A stretch of 64,000 nucleotides of DNA from Geosiphon pyriformis (taxonomy: Eukaryota; Glomeromycota; Glomeromycetes; Archaeosporales; Geosiphonaceae): positions 186,001-250,000 of the forward strand of contig JAAOMT010000061.1 in the NCBI GenBank assembly GCA_016748015.1, written 5' to 3'. The first letter of the stretch is position 1. Each line of letters begins with the position of its first letter. The notes under the pieces were generated by a model. It saw only the letters and a list, made by a program, of their open reading frames with translations. It was not told where the DNA came from and did no database searches. Made by a program: the position numbers and the translations under genes. This document shows, one piece after another, positions 22,118 through 34,130 of this stretch.

Positions 22118-22524
22118 GACTACAATTCGGCTGAAAAATGGATGATACATCTTCTGAATCTAAGTGTTCAATATATTCATTTTTTGATGAATGGAAATTA
22201 TCAAATTTAGAGATCATTTGAATTACTCTGTTCCGCCAAATAATAATTCCCCACTTTTGATTCATATTTTGAATCTTTGAAATAGCTCAACAATTTACAA
22301 TAACATACGTTCAGCCAGCTTTTGGATGAACCTATTCAACTATATAAGTGTATCATTCCTTCACCTTGAGGTGCATTTTGAAACAAATATAATACCCGAA
22401 ATTGAGCAAGACCAAAATTCCGCAAATATCTTGCACGCCTAATCAGAGTAATTGATCTTTACTTGGTAGCTTTGTAAACCAGAGGGAGGGTTAAATATGT
22501 ATTATAGCTCCAATTTAATGCATA
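22118..22524. other. Convergent 3' flanks of Rmt2-like and TRIP4-like genes
   Basis: This 407-bp spacer has no open frame that looks coding. It contains A+T-rich stretches that could serve polyadenylation in both directions. Confidence 0.45.
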
Positions 22525-24644
22525 TTAACCACAATCTGGTTCCACCTCGTCCCTAACCATTGGCTCTACTCCTCCAGATAAAAATGGTCCTTCAAAATAT
22601 TCATCAATATCTTGCACCCGGGTTATTGTTTTTTGAGCCCTATTAATAAAGAAATGAAGATTATATATATATCAATTATTCCTAGAGACCAGACCACATA
22701 CATTGTGCTTTTACTCGAGGATTCATCTTGTTCAGGATTTGCAACTTTCCTCCCTTTTGGCTTGTTTGGTTTAACACTGACAAATTTGGGAGTGAATACA
22801 CTTTCAAGTTGACGTCTCGGAACGGGTTTGTGATCCTCTTCACCAATAGGCTTGCTATGAGCTGGTATTTTATTCTCATCAAATTTTTTTGCTGGTGTTT
22901 CATTGGGCTCTTCCTCATAATCGAATTCCTCAACGATTACACGCCTATTTACCGCGTCAATGGTCATAACTTGACGTTTTTGGTATGGTTTGGTTTCTAT
23001 TTTTCGCATATTGGATTGCTGCTTTTTCCCTAACGCAAGCCTTTCTTGTTCAGTCAACCAGTGATTAGGTCGATCAGCTGGGAGTGCAAAATCTGCAGCT
23101 TGGTCTATTTTATGAAGTGCAAGTATTCATCTCAATTTATGAATTTAAGATGATCATTACTTGAAAGGCAGATTTTTACCAATAATTGTGCTCCTCTTGG
23201 CGCTCGTTCGATCATACTCTAATAAAGTCTCCTTATGAAGCTCAGCTGCTCGTCGCTTCTCCTCTCGAATTTGTCGCATTCTTTCTTCATCTTCAGTTTT
23301 ACCCAGTTCTGCCCAACTCCCACTCGAAGTAGAAAGTAGATTTCCAGAGACTTTTGCGGCGTAGGGCACAGTACCACCGGTCCCAGGTTTTTTTTTTTTT
23401 CCTGCTGCTTTTTGATTCTCATTCTTTAAGCGTTTTGCTTGTTTGACAAGGTCTAATTGCTGTTCACGTGAAATGACAGGTGTTCCACAAAAGGTGCATG
23501 GTCCCACTCCTTCTTTAACACAGATGATCTTACCGCAATTTAAGCAGTTTGGTGCTATACTGAGTAGAGCATGCTTGGTGGCTGATTTGATTTAGAAACT
23601 GATGAAAGAAGAAGCAAGAAAATAAAGAATTAGAAGTTTTTTTACCTTGACAGTTGCAAGGTATTCGTTTAAGTTGAGAATCGCCATCAACATTATCGAT
23701 ATTTTGTGCTTCCAATTCTTTTAAAGCTTTTTCGATATCAACGAGCTTTTTTGGTTGAAGCTTAGCATCTTTTTTCTTAGAAGTAGTTGCTGGTAAACTT
23801 ACAGAACGATTTAATTCAGCTGAGGGACCCAGCGAGGGGAAAGATGGGATAGAGCTATTAGGTGAATTAGATCGTTGTTGAGAAGATCCTTTGGGTAATG
23901 GCAGGGGAGATAATTCAGATGATGATGAGGTAGACGGAATATTTTCCTGTACAACTTGAGCTAAGGTTTTTGATTGCTTTGATTTTTTACTGAATATTTA
24001 GAATCCAAAATGTTAGTTAGATTATCTCAAAAACATCACAAAAGAAGAATGGCTATCATTTTTCCACCTTCCGACAAAATAATTCTCTTCGGCCGATTTT
24101 TTAAAGTAAATGTTTCCGTCTTTTTTCCAAGCTTCTTCGCGGGGATCTTCATCTTTAGTCGGTATCGGTGATTGACCCTTGATACGGGGGTAGCGCAATT
24201 ATTAGGGAAGCAACAAAAAAACGGAAAGACTGTCGAAGAGAAAACATACACGACTTCTCTCTTTTCTACCCCTATCTGCTGGTTGATGCGATGTGTTATG
24301 AATTATTGCCTTAGGTGGGACTTGGTTAGTTGTCAAAAAAGCCTGGGTAGTCTTTTGAGGAAACCGTCTTGTGACAAATTCTTCAATAAAAGTTGTTCTA
24401 TCACCAGTGATACCCAAGAGTTCCTAAAAGTCAAAGTAGATTACTAACATTGTTAGAAATTGTATAATAAATGTGTATAAACAGTTTTTAGATTTGAACG
24501 TTACAATACTTGTAGATATTCAGCCAAATCTGCTTTATTTTGGAAACTCAAAAGATACGGGAACATTTGAGTTTTTAAAGTTTCACTGTCTAGACCAAGA
24601 AAAATTGATAATTTTTCACTAGCCCATTTTTCTAAAGTCACCAT
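22525..24644 (-). CDS. Activating signal cointegrator 1 / Rqt4-like protein (C2HC5 zinc finger)
   Basis: Seven exons: 24644-24510, 24423-24250, 24177-24068, 23989-23646, 23581-23180, 23104-22702, 22639-22525; 560 residues. The diagnostic C2HC5 zinc finger covers residues 251-286: C251 and C253 (CNCQ), H258, C267, C270 (NCLNCGKIIC), C275, C283 and C286 (GPCTFCG). It is followed by basic charged helices with a KKKKPGTGGT linker and an AELGKTEDEERMRQ segment. The family (human TRIP4, yeast Rqt4) belongs to the helicase complex that splits collided ribosomes. The C-terminal ASCH domain of animal TRIP4 is absent, as in yeast Rqt4; the protein ends EVEPDCG. Exon 5 must use the GTAAAA donor at 23179, because the downstream GTAATG breaks the frame. 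Confidence 0.9.
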
Positions 24645-25523
24645 AATTTTAATTCAAAACAATGCAAAGAAAAGGATGTAAGAGCAAAGTTTTGATTTTG
24701 ATTCAAGATCTGAGAGTCTTCGCTTTTTAGCCTTTGAAAGTTCATTTTAAGATTTTATAGTGGCAGAGGTCGCAGATTAAAATTTCTTATCGCAGGAGCC
24801 GCCGCCACTAATAGCGTCATTTCACAAGGTATCTAAAATGGCAATAAAACAGGACTGGATTTGACCTAGAAAAGGATTAGATCGAAATATCCGTTTAATC
24901 ATTGAAAATCTCTTTTTTAAAGCATTGATTAGGAGAAAAGAACTACTAAAGTTCTTTTCTTCATCATCACATAGAATAATTTACCCCAGGAACCAGATCT
25001 TATCATATATCAACCTCCGGAAGGCGGGGGATCGAGATGGAAAAGTGTGTCATGATATTTTCCCCTTTTTGATATAATTATCCAGAGTGGCTCTTTGAAA
25101 ATAGAGATCCAAGTTGTAGCCGAACAAATTCTCAGCTTTCTTAAAAAACATATCTCAAAGCCTACTTGAAGGTGATTCTGTCAATTGTCCCCAGTAGAAG
25201 AAATATCCTAAATTCTTAAACGGTGCTAAATATGGCTAAGCGCTTCCATCATGATATCAAATGTAATATTGAAGAATTAAATTATTATAGGGATAATGTC
25301 TTGAAATAGGTATATAACGTTATCAATGAAGGATTGGAGGAAGGAATCTCTGAAAACTTTAGCTATCGATTTAGTTTTATTTTCGGACCCAAGTCAATCA
25401 AACATCTTTATTTTTCCCAATCTAATTCATTCGATCTTGTCTTGAGCAACCAGAGTTCGGTACATTTTGGACGGTTAAAGATTCGACGAATGGCAAAGAT
25501 TAATCACTCAATAGCATTCATCC
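24645..25523. other. Intergenic: TRIP4-like promoter and bZIP 3' flank
   Basis: This 879-bp spacer lies between the start of the TRIP4-like gene and the end of the bZIP gene, both on minus. Composition is mixed, with a CCGCCGCC-like patch at about 24800. No convincing gene is seen. Confidence 0.45.
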
Positions 25524-26345
25524 TCAACAACCTACAAGAAAAAGTTCATTTAATAAACAAAGTAAATGAATAATTATAGCTCGAGGCCTCAACTCACCAA
25601 TAAATTTAATTCTTCCATTTTCTTTTTCTTCTAACTCCTTCTTCATAGATTCATTTTCTTTAAGTATTACAGCTTTCTCTTCTTTCAAATCAATTATTTG
25701 ATTTTCCAACTCGTTCATACGCGCTTTTAATTGCTTGTTTTCTGCCATTAATCTTTCTGAAGCTTCTCTTTTTCTTTTCCGAGATTCCTGTTGATTAAGA
25801 AAATAATCTAAATAATTTAAAGTGAAGTTTACAAATATAATGGCAAGGAATGGAATTGGTTAAATTCTCACATTAGCAGCTGCACGATTCTTTACTTTAC
25901 GCTCCTGCCGCTTATCGCGTAATGCCGCTTGTGCGGCGGCTTGCAATAAAATTGGCATGAGGCCTGTCTGTCTGTTGTTAGCCGAACACACTCTTGACGG
26001 TTGTTCCTGGGGTGATAATTGAGTTTGTGGTGTAGAAGAGGATTCAGCGGGACTTGTGAAGGGGAATTTTGTGCTAAGTAATACTGCTTCTGGTGGTCGA
26101 GGGAGAAGGGGCTTCCACATATTCACATTTTGGTGATCTTGTTTCTTTCGGCTACGTCGTCGTGTAAGGACGTTAATAATTTTTTCATCCTTCCCTATCT
26201 CTCCAGGAATATCGTGTTGTGAGAAGCTAAACAGAGGCGTTAGTGTTAATTTAGGATTTAGGATATTGCTTATCGAAGACCCATTCAATTCTGTCTTTTG
26301 ATCTTCAATATAGGTTAGCCCTGACGCTGGTCGCTTGGTTTCCAT
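25524..26345 (-). CDS. bZIP transcription factor
   Basis: Three exons: 26345-25872, 25787-25598, 25531-25524; 223 residues. The N-terminal 135 residues are Ser/Pro/Gln-rich with a basic patch TRRRSRKKQD. The basic region RKVKNRAAANESRKRKR carries the bZIP signature N153-x7-R161 and is split by intron 1. A leucine zipper follows (AENKQLKARMNELENQIIDL...). It should bind DNA as a dimer in the nucleus. The last intron (25597-25532) is 66 nt, contains no in-frame stop, and is followed by only 8 coding nt, so retention adds 22 residues and gives the same GC C-terminus. The target pathway cannot be told from sequence. Confidence 0.88.
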
Positions 26346-26639
26346 TTTTATTTGTTAACAGTTAAGAGGAGAATGCGAAGCAAAGTAAATCGGAGATGTT
26401 GGGATTTTCCAAATGCATGCACCTCCTGTTTATATTAATTTGAGTTAAGATTAAAAATCTTGAACGTCCTGCATTGTCACACAAGAGCTACACATTTAAC
26501 AATCGATGATCATGATGCTTTATTTAGATCAATAGTTTTTAGGAGATGTGTATCCTGATTGTTCACATATATAAGCTAATTAAACTTTTTATATATAAAT
26601 TAATGTTATAATAAGTGAATGAAATTTTAATTAAAATAA
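26346..26639. other. Upstream flank of the bZIP gene
   Basis: Probable promoter of the bZIP gene, grading into A+T-rich transposon DNA at about 26560. No motif is assigned. Confidence 0.4.
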
Positions 26640-26930
26640 AATAACCATTTTTTTGACTTGTGAATGTAGTTAAATTTTACAATATTAAAAAATTTGTCTA
26701 AAGTCTTGGCTTTATCAAAAAAATTGTGGTTTTTTTAATAATTTGGATTTATTTTTTAATATATTAGAATTATTTGGTTTTTTAAATATTAATAATGTGT
26801 GATTGGTTTAAATGGCTGAATATATAAAGTAAAACATAAGCCATACTTATTTTTTAGCTTTTTTTTTGTTAATTTATAATAAGTTATAATTAAATTATAC
26901 TTGTTAATACATAATAAAAAAATATTAATA
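26640..26930 (+). mobile_element. LINE 3'-end remnant, plus strand
   Basis: At 26795-26925 the sequence follows the LINE tail in order: ATTGGTTTAAATGGCTG, ATATATAAAGTA, CATAAGCCATACTTAT, then AATTATACTTGTTAATACAT and AATAAAAAAA, matching LINE A with G/C lost. The preceding 150 bp look like decayed ORF2 C-terminus. It marks the right edge of the gene island. Confidence 0.5.
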
Positions 26931-26934
26931 AAAA

Positions 26935-27430
26935 CAAATATTTTTTTATTTAATATATAAGATTTAATTATTATTTAATACAATTTAACAAACTAAGTAT
27001 TTTAAATTAAATATAATTTGTGTGTTTTCTATATGTAACCAAATATAAATTCAATTTAAACTAAATTATATTGAATTTAAAAAAAACCTATTTTAAAAAA
27101 ATATTTTATGCATAAAAACAATTAAAATAAAATAGTATTTTAAAAAAATTAAATCAAGTTTATATTAATAAATATATTTTAACATATTGTTTTATATTAT
27201 ATAATATAAAAACTCTAATTTTTTTTGCTTTTATAAAATATAATTTAATTATTAATTATAACTTAAAATACAAAGATTTTAAATAGTCATAATTTATATT
27301 TTTATTATAATTAATTATTTAAGCTAATTAAACTTATATTATATTTTATTAATTATTATTTTTAATTTATTATTAAGTAAATAATAATCAACAAAATTAG
27401 GAAATTATTTTAAATAAATAATGAAATATT
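26935..27430 (-). mobile_element. LINE 3'-end remnant, minus strand
   Basis: The minus strand at 27060-26945 reads TGGTTACATATAGAAAACAC and then ACTTAGTTTG...AATAATAATTAAA. This is the same tail as LINEs D and C. It lies tail-to-tail with the plus-strand remnant ending at 26930. The body upstream (to about 27430) is too A+T-rich to read and is cut by LINE B. Confidence 0.5.
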
Positions 27431-27562
27431 TGCGATAAAAATATAGCAAAAATTTCTTTCTTTCTTACATCTACAAACTCTTAAAAAGTGTTTCTCTGAA
27501 AAAGAAGTTTTTTTGTTTTTTATTTATCTTTTGCAAATATTTCTCAATTAAATAATTCTTTT

Positions 27563-29424
27563 GTGGTAAACCTGACTACTGCTTTAGGTGGTTCTATATC
27601 CAAAAAAAAGGTGTCTATAAGAGTTTTCTATGGTCCTGTTGGGAGTTTTTTTTCTCAAAAAAAAAAGATTTCTGTTGGTAATGTCAAGCATTTAGGTGAT
27701 GAAAAGAACATCTCTTTAGTCAAACCTGGTTTTAGTAGTGGTGTGTATTCAGATATGAACAGCATGTCTGGGAATAGTGGTGATGAAGATGTCTTTTTTG
27801 GTCCTGGTAATAATTTTCTTTTTGGTTTGGCAGCAAACACCCCTAAAACTAAAAGGGTTAATACTGGCATAGTTTATGATTCCCCTCTTGGCTTAATTGA
27901 TTATGGCATAGATAAAGATGATGGGCCCCTTTCTTCTCCTCTTAAAATCTCTCTCGACAAAAAGTAAGTTGATCTAAAAATTATTAAAACTCAAGTTGAA
28001 GTATCTGTAAATAAGTTTTTTGCTCTAAATATCAATCTTAGTGCTGTAAAAGGGAAATCGGCAACAGCTAAGACTCAATTCATTAAGAAAAATTTTTCTT
28101 CAGTCAATGGTTTTGGGGAAGTCATTATTCCCTCAAAATTTGAAAAAATTATTCAATCTATATTTACTTCTAAGAAAAACATAATTAAGACTGTATTATT
28201 GGCCAGTAAAAAAGAAATTAATGTAAACAGCAATCTTAAAAAACAAGAAGTTTATTCAGATCAAGCCATAGTAATCAAAGAATTTCCTATGGACATGCCA
28301 AAAGAGATGATCATTGCTGCAGTATCTGAGTTTGGTAATATTAAGTCAATCAAAATTTAGCTGATTGGATTGTAGCAGAAGACTGTAGTAGAATTCACCA
28401 AATTAGAACAGGCAAAACAACTGGCATCAAGATGGTCATTTCTCATTGGGAAAGACTTAGTACATGTGGCTATGGTCATGAGAGATTGGGATACTTGGAT
28501 ATTTAGAGATCACTTTAGGGTGCTTTTGTTTACCTTGCTGGTGGAAACAACTGCACATAATCTTAGTACTCTTTTAAAAGAGACTGGTAAGAAAACTTGT
28601 GTAATTAACTGTTTTCTAGAAACTGGCAACTGGGTCCACTATGCTATTATTGGTTTTGAATCTGAAAATGAGCTTGAATCTGCATTCTGCACTAAGCCAA
28701 TTTTTGGTGGTGTGAGGCTTTTTTGGACTAGATTGGACTTGGTTCAGTGTAAAAAGTGTGGGAAGTTTGGACACTTAGCTTTGGAATATGATGCCTCTGC
28801 TGCTCTGGAGTTTGTTTCTTCTAGAAAAACTGTTAAAAAAAATACTTCTGATGTGAATTATCTTTAGTTGGCCAAGTTATATGTCAGGAAAAATGTTTCT
28901 ATTTTTCATCCTGCCACTTTTGGTGACAAGTCATGGGCTCAGGTGGTTTTTTCTGCATTTTTTTTGGTAATCTTCTGTTTGAGTCTGGTTTTGGTTCTGG
29001 TTTTTTTTCTTCTGGTATCTCAGATTTGAGTGGTAGCTCTTCTTTTGTCCTGGCTAACAATTTGTCTTTAAATGCTTATTTGACCTCTTTGAAATGTTTC
29101 TTAGAGCTTTTGGGTGATTAAGTTTCTGGCATTATGCACAAACTCAGTGGTATGGAGTTGGTGCCTTTGGCCCTCCTTTCTTCTTCTGGTAGTTTGATTA
29201 CTCCAGTTAACATTAATTTGGATTTAACCTTTGATATGGTTTTGGATAGTTCTGAAACAGTACCTGCATATTTTTCTGTTGTTTCAGCTTTGGAATTCAG
29301 TAGCTTAAAGATTTTGACGACTAAAATGGGATGTTTGGAGTCAAAGTTGGTGGCTCTTGAAGCCTCAATTAGTTCAGTTTTGGCGAAGTTAGATCAGTTG
29401 TGTGCTGGCTCAGGTTCTTAGGTG
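27563..29424 (+). pseudogene. ORF1 of LINE B (RRM-like plus CCHC knuckle)
   Basis: Open pieces at 27563-27967, 28466-28867 and 28933-29421 join by homology to LINE D ORF1. An RRM-like block lies at about 28260-28440 (VIKEFPMDMPKEMIIAAVSE). A knuckle at about 28750 reads CKKCGKFGHLALEYD, where the last Cys has become Tyr (TGT to TAT). TAG stops in the RRM-like block sit where LINE D has Gln and Trp codons. It would be an RNA-binding particle protein. Confidence 0.75.
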
Positions 29425-29439
29425 TTTTCTGTTTCCCAA

Positions 29440-30236
29440 TGAGTAACTTGATTTGGAAATTTGCTATGTGTAATGTTTGTGGCATTAATGTTCCAACTAA
29501 ACAGGATGATGTTATATGGTGGTATATGAGTTCAGGTAACATGGTTTTATTTATTACTAAAACTGAATTGAAGTCTAGTATTAGGCTATAGATTATAAAA
29601 AAATTTGATGGAGTGCAAATATTTACTTTTGGGCTGGAGAATGGTTTTTTAAGGACTGGAGTAGCAGTTATTATGAATGAGTGCCTGGCTTGGTATGTGT
29701 CAAAAATAGAGAAAGTTCCTGGACAGATCATTTTAATTAGGCTTTTTTTCAAGAGCAAGGTTTTGATATCCATTTTGAGTCTTTATGCTGGTGTCTCAAT
29801 TGAATCAAGATTTAGTCAAGCTTTGGTTGTTAATTCCTTCATTATCAAAGCTGTCAATTCCAGTATATTTGTGGTCTTGGGTAGAGACTTTAATAAAAAT
29901 GGGAAAGGAAAGAGTGCAAGTTTCAAGTTTTGTTCTGATTTGGGTCTGGTAAATTCATTTGTTGGCCATAAACTGGTTGAGGTTCCTACATGGTTCAATT
30001 CAAGAGGAATTGAAAAGACTATTGATTTTATTTTTGTTAGTTACAATTTGTTTTCTGCTGTTGTTAGCCACAAAATTGGCTCAATTGTGGAATTTTTTGA
30101 CACCAATCATAAGGCAGTTTCAGTTTCAATTGGGTTGGGGGGTTTTGTGGATGCCAATTTAAATAGTTTACACAAGCAAACCAACAGGGACAGATAGAAA
30201 TTCAAGATTAAGGATGCTGATGCTGGTAAATAATTG
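29440..30236 (+). pseudogene. Endonuclease domain of LINE B ORF2
   Basis: Matches LINE D endonuclease block by block: AMCNVCGINV for CNVRGM, VVLGRDFNKNGKG for VILGGDFNED, and EFFDTNHKAVSVS for DFFDTDHRTVSVS. The last pair shows the conserved Asp of the catalytic D-x-H changed to Asn. Stops at 29589 and 30195 add to the damage. Confidence 0.75.
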
Positions 30237-30714
30237 TGTTTCAGAGAGTATTTGTCTGGCAGATTTGCTTTGGTTCTGTCTGAATTCACCCAAGTAAAAG
30301 ATCTTGGAAATTTGGATACAATGTGGAACATTTTAAGGGAGATCATGGTGGTGTCGGCTGATAAGATTTTTTCAAACATTGGTTCAGTAATTTTGAGTGT
30401 GCAAAAAACAGATATTTTTCCAAGTTTTTTAGATTAGAGCTTCTGATGGCAAAAATTGTGAAGAGTTTGAGTAGTGGTTGTTCAGTTAATTTTGTTTGCT
30501 TTTTACACACTTGGTCTGGTCTTGATGAAACAAAAGCTTCCAAATTTGAGACCTTGATTAATAATAATGTTGGGGCTGAAGTAGCTCTCCATTAATTGAC
30601 TATTGTGAGAAAAAAATACTGCAAATCCAAATATTATGAATCCAAAATGACTAGAGATAATTCCATCAGGAGAGCAATTAACAAATGTATGGAAAACTTT
30701 TGCTCTGATAAAAG

Positions 30715-32523
30715 ATGAGGAAATGCATGATGCCTGGTGTTCTGTTAGATCACTGGTCAGCTCAATATACTCCCTTGGCTTATGTTAATACTAGTGAATT
30801 TTCAGATGTTATGTGTAGTTTCAGTTTGAATGAGTTGTTATTAGTGGTCAAGAATCTACTGGATAGCAAAGCAGCTGAACTTTCTGGCATTACCAATGAA
30901 CTTTGGAAGCATTACAATGAGAAGATTTTAGGTGGCCTGTTGAATATCTGTAATTTATGCTTACATTTGACGATGGTTCTAACACTATGGAAAAAAGCAT
31001 GGGTCTCTATGATACCAAAACCATATAATTGGGAAGGAACCCTAATCAACACAAGACTCATTGCTCTGATTGAGACTGCTCACAAAGTGCTTTCTAAGCT
31101 GCTTTTAGACAGGATTTCTTTGGCTTATAGCAAGTTTGATGTTCTTTGGAGTGATAATTTTTCAGTTTTGAGAGGCATGTCTACTTTCTCTTTAATTTTT
31201 GCTGTCAGTTCAGTGGTTGAAAATGCTCTGGAAAAGGGCAGGAAAGTGTGGTTGGTGCTACAGAACATGTACAAAACATATGACTCTGTTGGATGGCATT
31301 ACTTGAAGAATTGTCTAACCAAGATCAAGATGTGTTTCTACTTTATTAAGTTTTTTGAGAATGTTCATAATGGTCGAATGAATTATGTTATGACAGACTT
31401 TGGACTCATTTTCAAATACATAATACATGATGGACTTGACCAAAAAGAAGTTTTTTTTCCATTACTGTGGAGAATTTTTTATGATCCTTTGCTGTGTGAG
31501 ATTAAAAAGTTTAATTATGTGTATGACTATAGATTGGAATTCAGGTTTTTTATATGCACTGGCAAGCCATATCTTGGGACTAGTAAGGTGTTCTTCATGG
31601 CTGCTGGGACCTTTATGGATAACACAATCTGGATTGAGAACAGCATGACTGTAACTCAGAGTATTTTGAATATGGTTAGTAAGTTTTTTTATATAAATAA
31701 CATTTCAATAAACACAAATAAGACAGTAGCTATACTTATCAACAGAAAAGTTACCAATCCTCAGCTGATGATTAGTGGATCAAATATCACAATAGCAAAG
31801 AGGTGTGAAGCTCATAGATACTTGGGCATTTTTTTGTCAACTGAAGATTTTTCTTGTCCTAGTATTGCTAAAGCACATTTGGACATAAAGTTTTTTATGA
31901 ACTTAGTTTTGAGAAAAGCAGTTTCTAATAAACAATTCCTGTATTTAGTTTCTGCTGTTTTACAGCCCATTATTAGGTATAGGCTCCAATTTAGTCATGT
32001 TTCAACTAATGTGTATGAAAAATGGGACAAGTTGTTAAGAAAGAGTCTGAAACTCAAAGCTAACTTTCCCAAAAATTTCTCCAACGAGGCCTTATATCAT
32101 CCAGATTTTTATAACTTGGTACCCTTTAAACAGCTTCTGGCCAAAAATTCACTGGCCAATTTTGTGTCCTTTGCTAATTCTGTAGGTGTATTCAGCAGCT
32201 TGTTCAAACATTATGCAATAGATCTACAGACCATTAGTTGGATGCCCCAAAACTCTCTCAATTTTCCGATGACACTCTCGATCAATCCTGTGGACTGTTT
32301 TTTAGCTGGCATGATGAACACACTTTCATCATATGGTCTGTCTTTGAAAAGTAGTGTGACAAACATGTTTTGTGTGGACAGTGGTATTGCTACTACAGAT
32401 GTCCTTGGGCTGAATGTTTACATGAAGGTGGTGAATTTGTTGAAAAGGTTTGGAATAATCTACATAAACCAGTTCTTAGACCATCATGATGAGTGTTTCA
32501 CATGGAATACATTTCATAGATAG
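30715..32523 (+). pseudogene. Reverse transcriptase domain of LINE B ORF2
   Basis: A 602-codon open run covers most of the polymerase: WKKAWVSMIPKPYNWEG, TRLIALIETAHKVLSKLL, VLQNMYKTYDSVGW, and VFFPLLWRIFYDPLLC. The catalytic F-V-D-D box of the family reads TFMDNTIW, so the second Asp is Asn (GAT to AAT) and activity should be lost despite the long open frame. Confidence 0.85.
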
Positions 32524-33996
32524 AAAAGGCTGAATTCTAAGAGACTAACTCCTAGTTGGTTTGTCTTTCTTGTAAACTTTATTAGATTTGGTGATTTGGT
32601 TGGTGGCAGCAACTCATTACAACTTTTTTCTTCAAAATTTTACTTATATGATGCTAGTTATATTAGAAATTGTCTAAAATATACAGGTTCTGATATTATA
32701 CATATTTACACTGATAGTTCGATTAGAGATCTTGGCTTCTCTGATACTTGTGATGGCACTGCTGCTTATTTCTCTAGTGCTGACATTGGTATTGGTGTTA
32801 AGATTCTTGGTTTACTGTTTTTCATGCTTGCTAAGATACAAACTATTGCTCTTGCCTTGGACTGTGTCCCTAGTCATAGTTCAGTAATGTTGTTTACTAA
32901 TAGTCAGACTTCGTTGAACCTATGTACAATGGCCTTATAAAGTCCCAAACTGGATTTCAGAAGAAAATACTGGATGGAATGTGAGTATGTTCATGAAACT
33001 ATTTTGTCAAAAAATCTGTTGGTTACCTGGAACAAAGTAAAAGAACACACTGGAATTGTCAGCAATGAGCATGCTGATTTTTTTGCCAGTAAAACTACTG
33101 GTTCTAATTTCATTCTTCCTGTCAAGATGTTACACCACTTTCTTAGCATAGAAGGCAGACCCCTTTTTGGTAATACTTGTCATATAGTCAGAAGACTCTA
33201 TAAGACTGTCAATCTTGTTGGTTGGAAATCCAAGTACGCAAGTGGCATGGTTGATAAATCAATTAGTGGCCTAATAAACAAGCATTGTACTTTCAATGTA
33301 TGGCATGCAGATGGTTAGATTAGGTCTGGTTACACAAGTTCTGCTTTTGTGACACTCCATTTGTATTTTATGTAGGCCTTGTATTATTGGCTGCCTGTGG
33401 CCAAGAGAAAGAGGTTATATAACTTATGTTATTCTAGTGTTTTGTGTATTCAATATAAACTTTTAGAAGATTTGGACTATATATTTGTTTGTGTTTCCAA
33501 TTTTGACATCTGTAAGAACTTAATTTCGGATGCCATCAAGAATTGGATGGTCTTGTTGAGTGCATGTGCCACTTGTAATGTGGTGGTTTACTCATTTCAT
33601 AAGACTGTAGGTTTAGATTATTTGTATATGTCTTTGTCCAAAAGTTTTGTGTTAAAAAAATGGGTGAATGAAGCAAAGAGTTTATTAGAAAATAATGCAA
33701 ATAGTGGATCTTTGGTTGTTAATCTGGTTCATTATTTTGCTGAGGGTCATAGGTCTAGTGTGTGACTGCTGAGAGCCAAACTGAGAGCCCATTATGAGAA
33801 GCATAATCTTTTGCTATACAATAGATTCATTGTCCTATTAGTGTTTGGTTTGTCTTTGATTTGGCCCTGTGACATGATTAATAGTTTTGGCATTAAGCTG
33901 AGTGTACATGTATGTTTTGGTCTTCATCTTCAATTACATAGTGTGCAGTTTGATTTTCTATGTGATTTCTCTATAACTGGTGTTCTTAGTATATAG
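32524..33996 (+). pseudogene. RNase H and C-terminal region of LINE B ORF2
   Basis: RNase H pieces: HIYTDSSIRDLGF (first Asp kept), LAKIQTIALAL (catalytic Glu now Lys), VMLFTNSQTSLN (second Asp now Asn), NEHADFFAS (last Asp kept). A TAA at 32938 and a TAG at 33316 interrupt it. The C-terminal motif reads CIQYKLLEDLDYIFVC, which has lost its second Cys. ORF2 ends at the TAG 33994-33996. Confidence 0.8.
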
Positions 33997-34130
33997 TGTT
34001 ACCTTAACTGGCTCGAGTGACTGGTCATGTGTGGAAAATACATGAGCTACACTTAATATAAAACTTGCTTGGTTTTATGTAATTAGGTAGTGGTTGGACT
34101 GCACTCATTAAACTTAATAAAAAAAAAAAT
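33997..34130 (+). repeat. 3' UTR and tail of LINE B
   Basis: Starts TGTTACCTTAACTGGCTCGA, with TCATGT...ACATGA able to form a 6-bp hairpin, then GTGGTTGGACTGCACTCATT and an A-rich end. Clearly homologous to the LINE A, C and D tails. Confidence 0.85.

Larger units (their letters stand above)
27440..34130 (+). mobile_element. LINE B, nearly full length, inactivated
   Basis: Contains ORF1 (RRM-like and CCHC), then ORF2 with apurinic-type endonuclease, reverse transcriptase, RNase H and a C-terminal region, then the shared 3' tail ending AATAAAAAAAAA at about 34130. Organisation matches I/Tad-type LINEs with RNase H. Both ORFs carry many stops. The 5' boundary is approximate; no target duplication was found. 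Confidence 0.85.

Noticed and set aside
22623-22701. Read-through C-terminus of TRIP4-like exon 6
   Set aside because: A GTATGT donor at 22701 and a TAG acceptor give a better in-phase last exon ending EVEPDCG.
24036-24251. Minus-strand open stretch overlapping TRIP4-like exon 3
   Set aside because: It is in a different frame; the exon 24177-24068 joins exons 2 and 4 in phase and gives the sensible protein.
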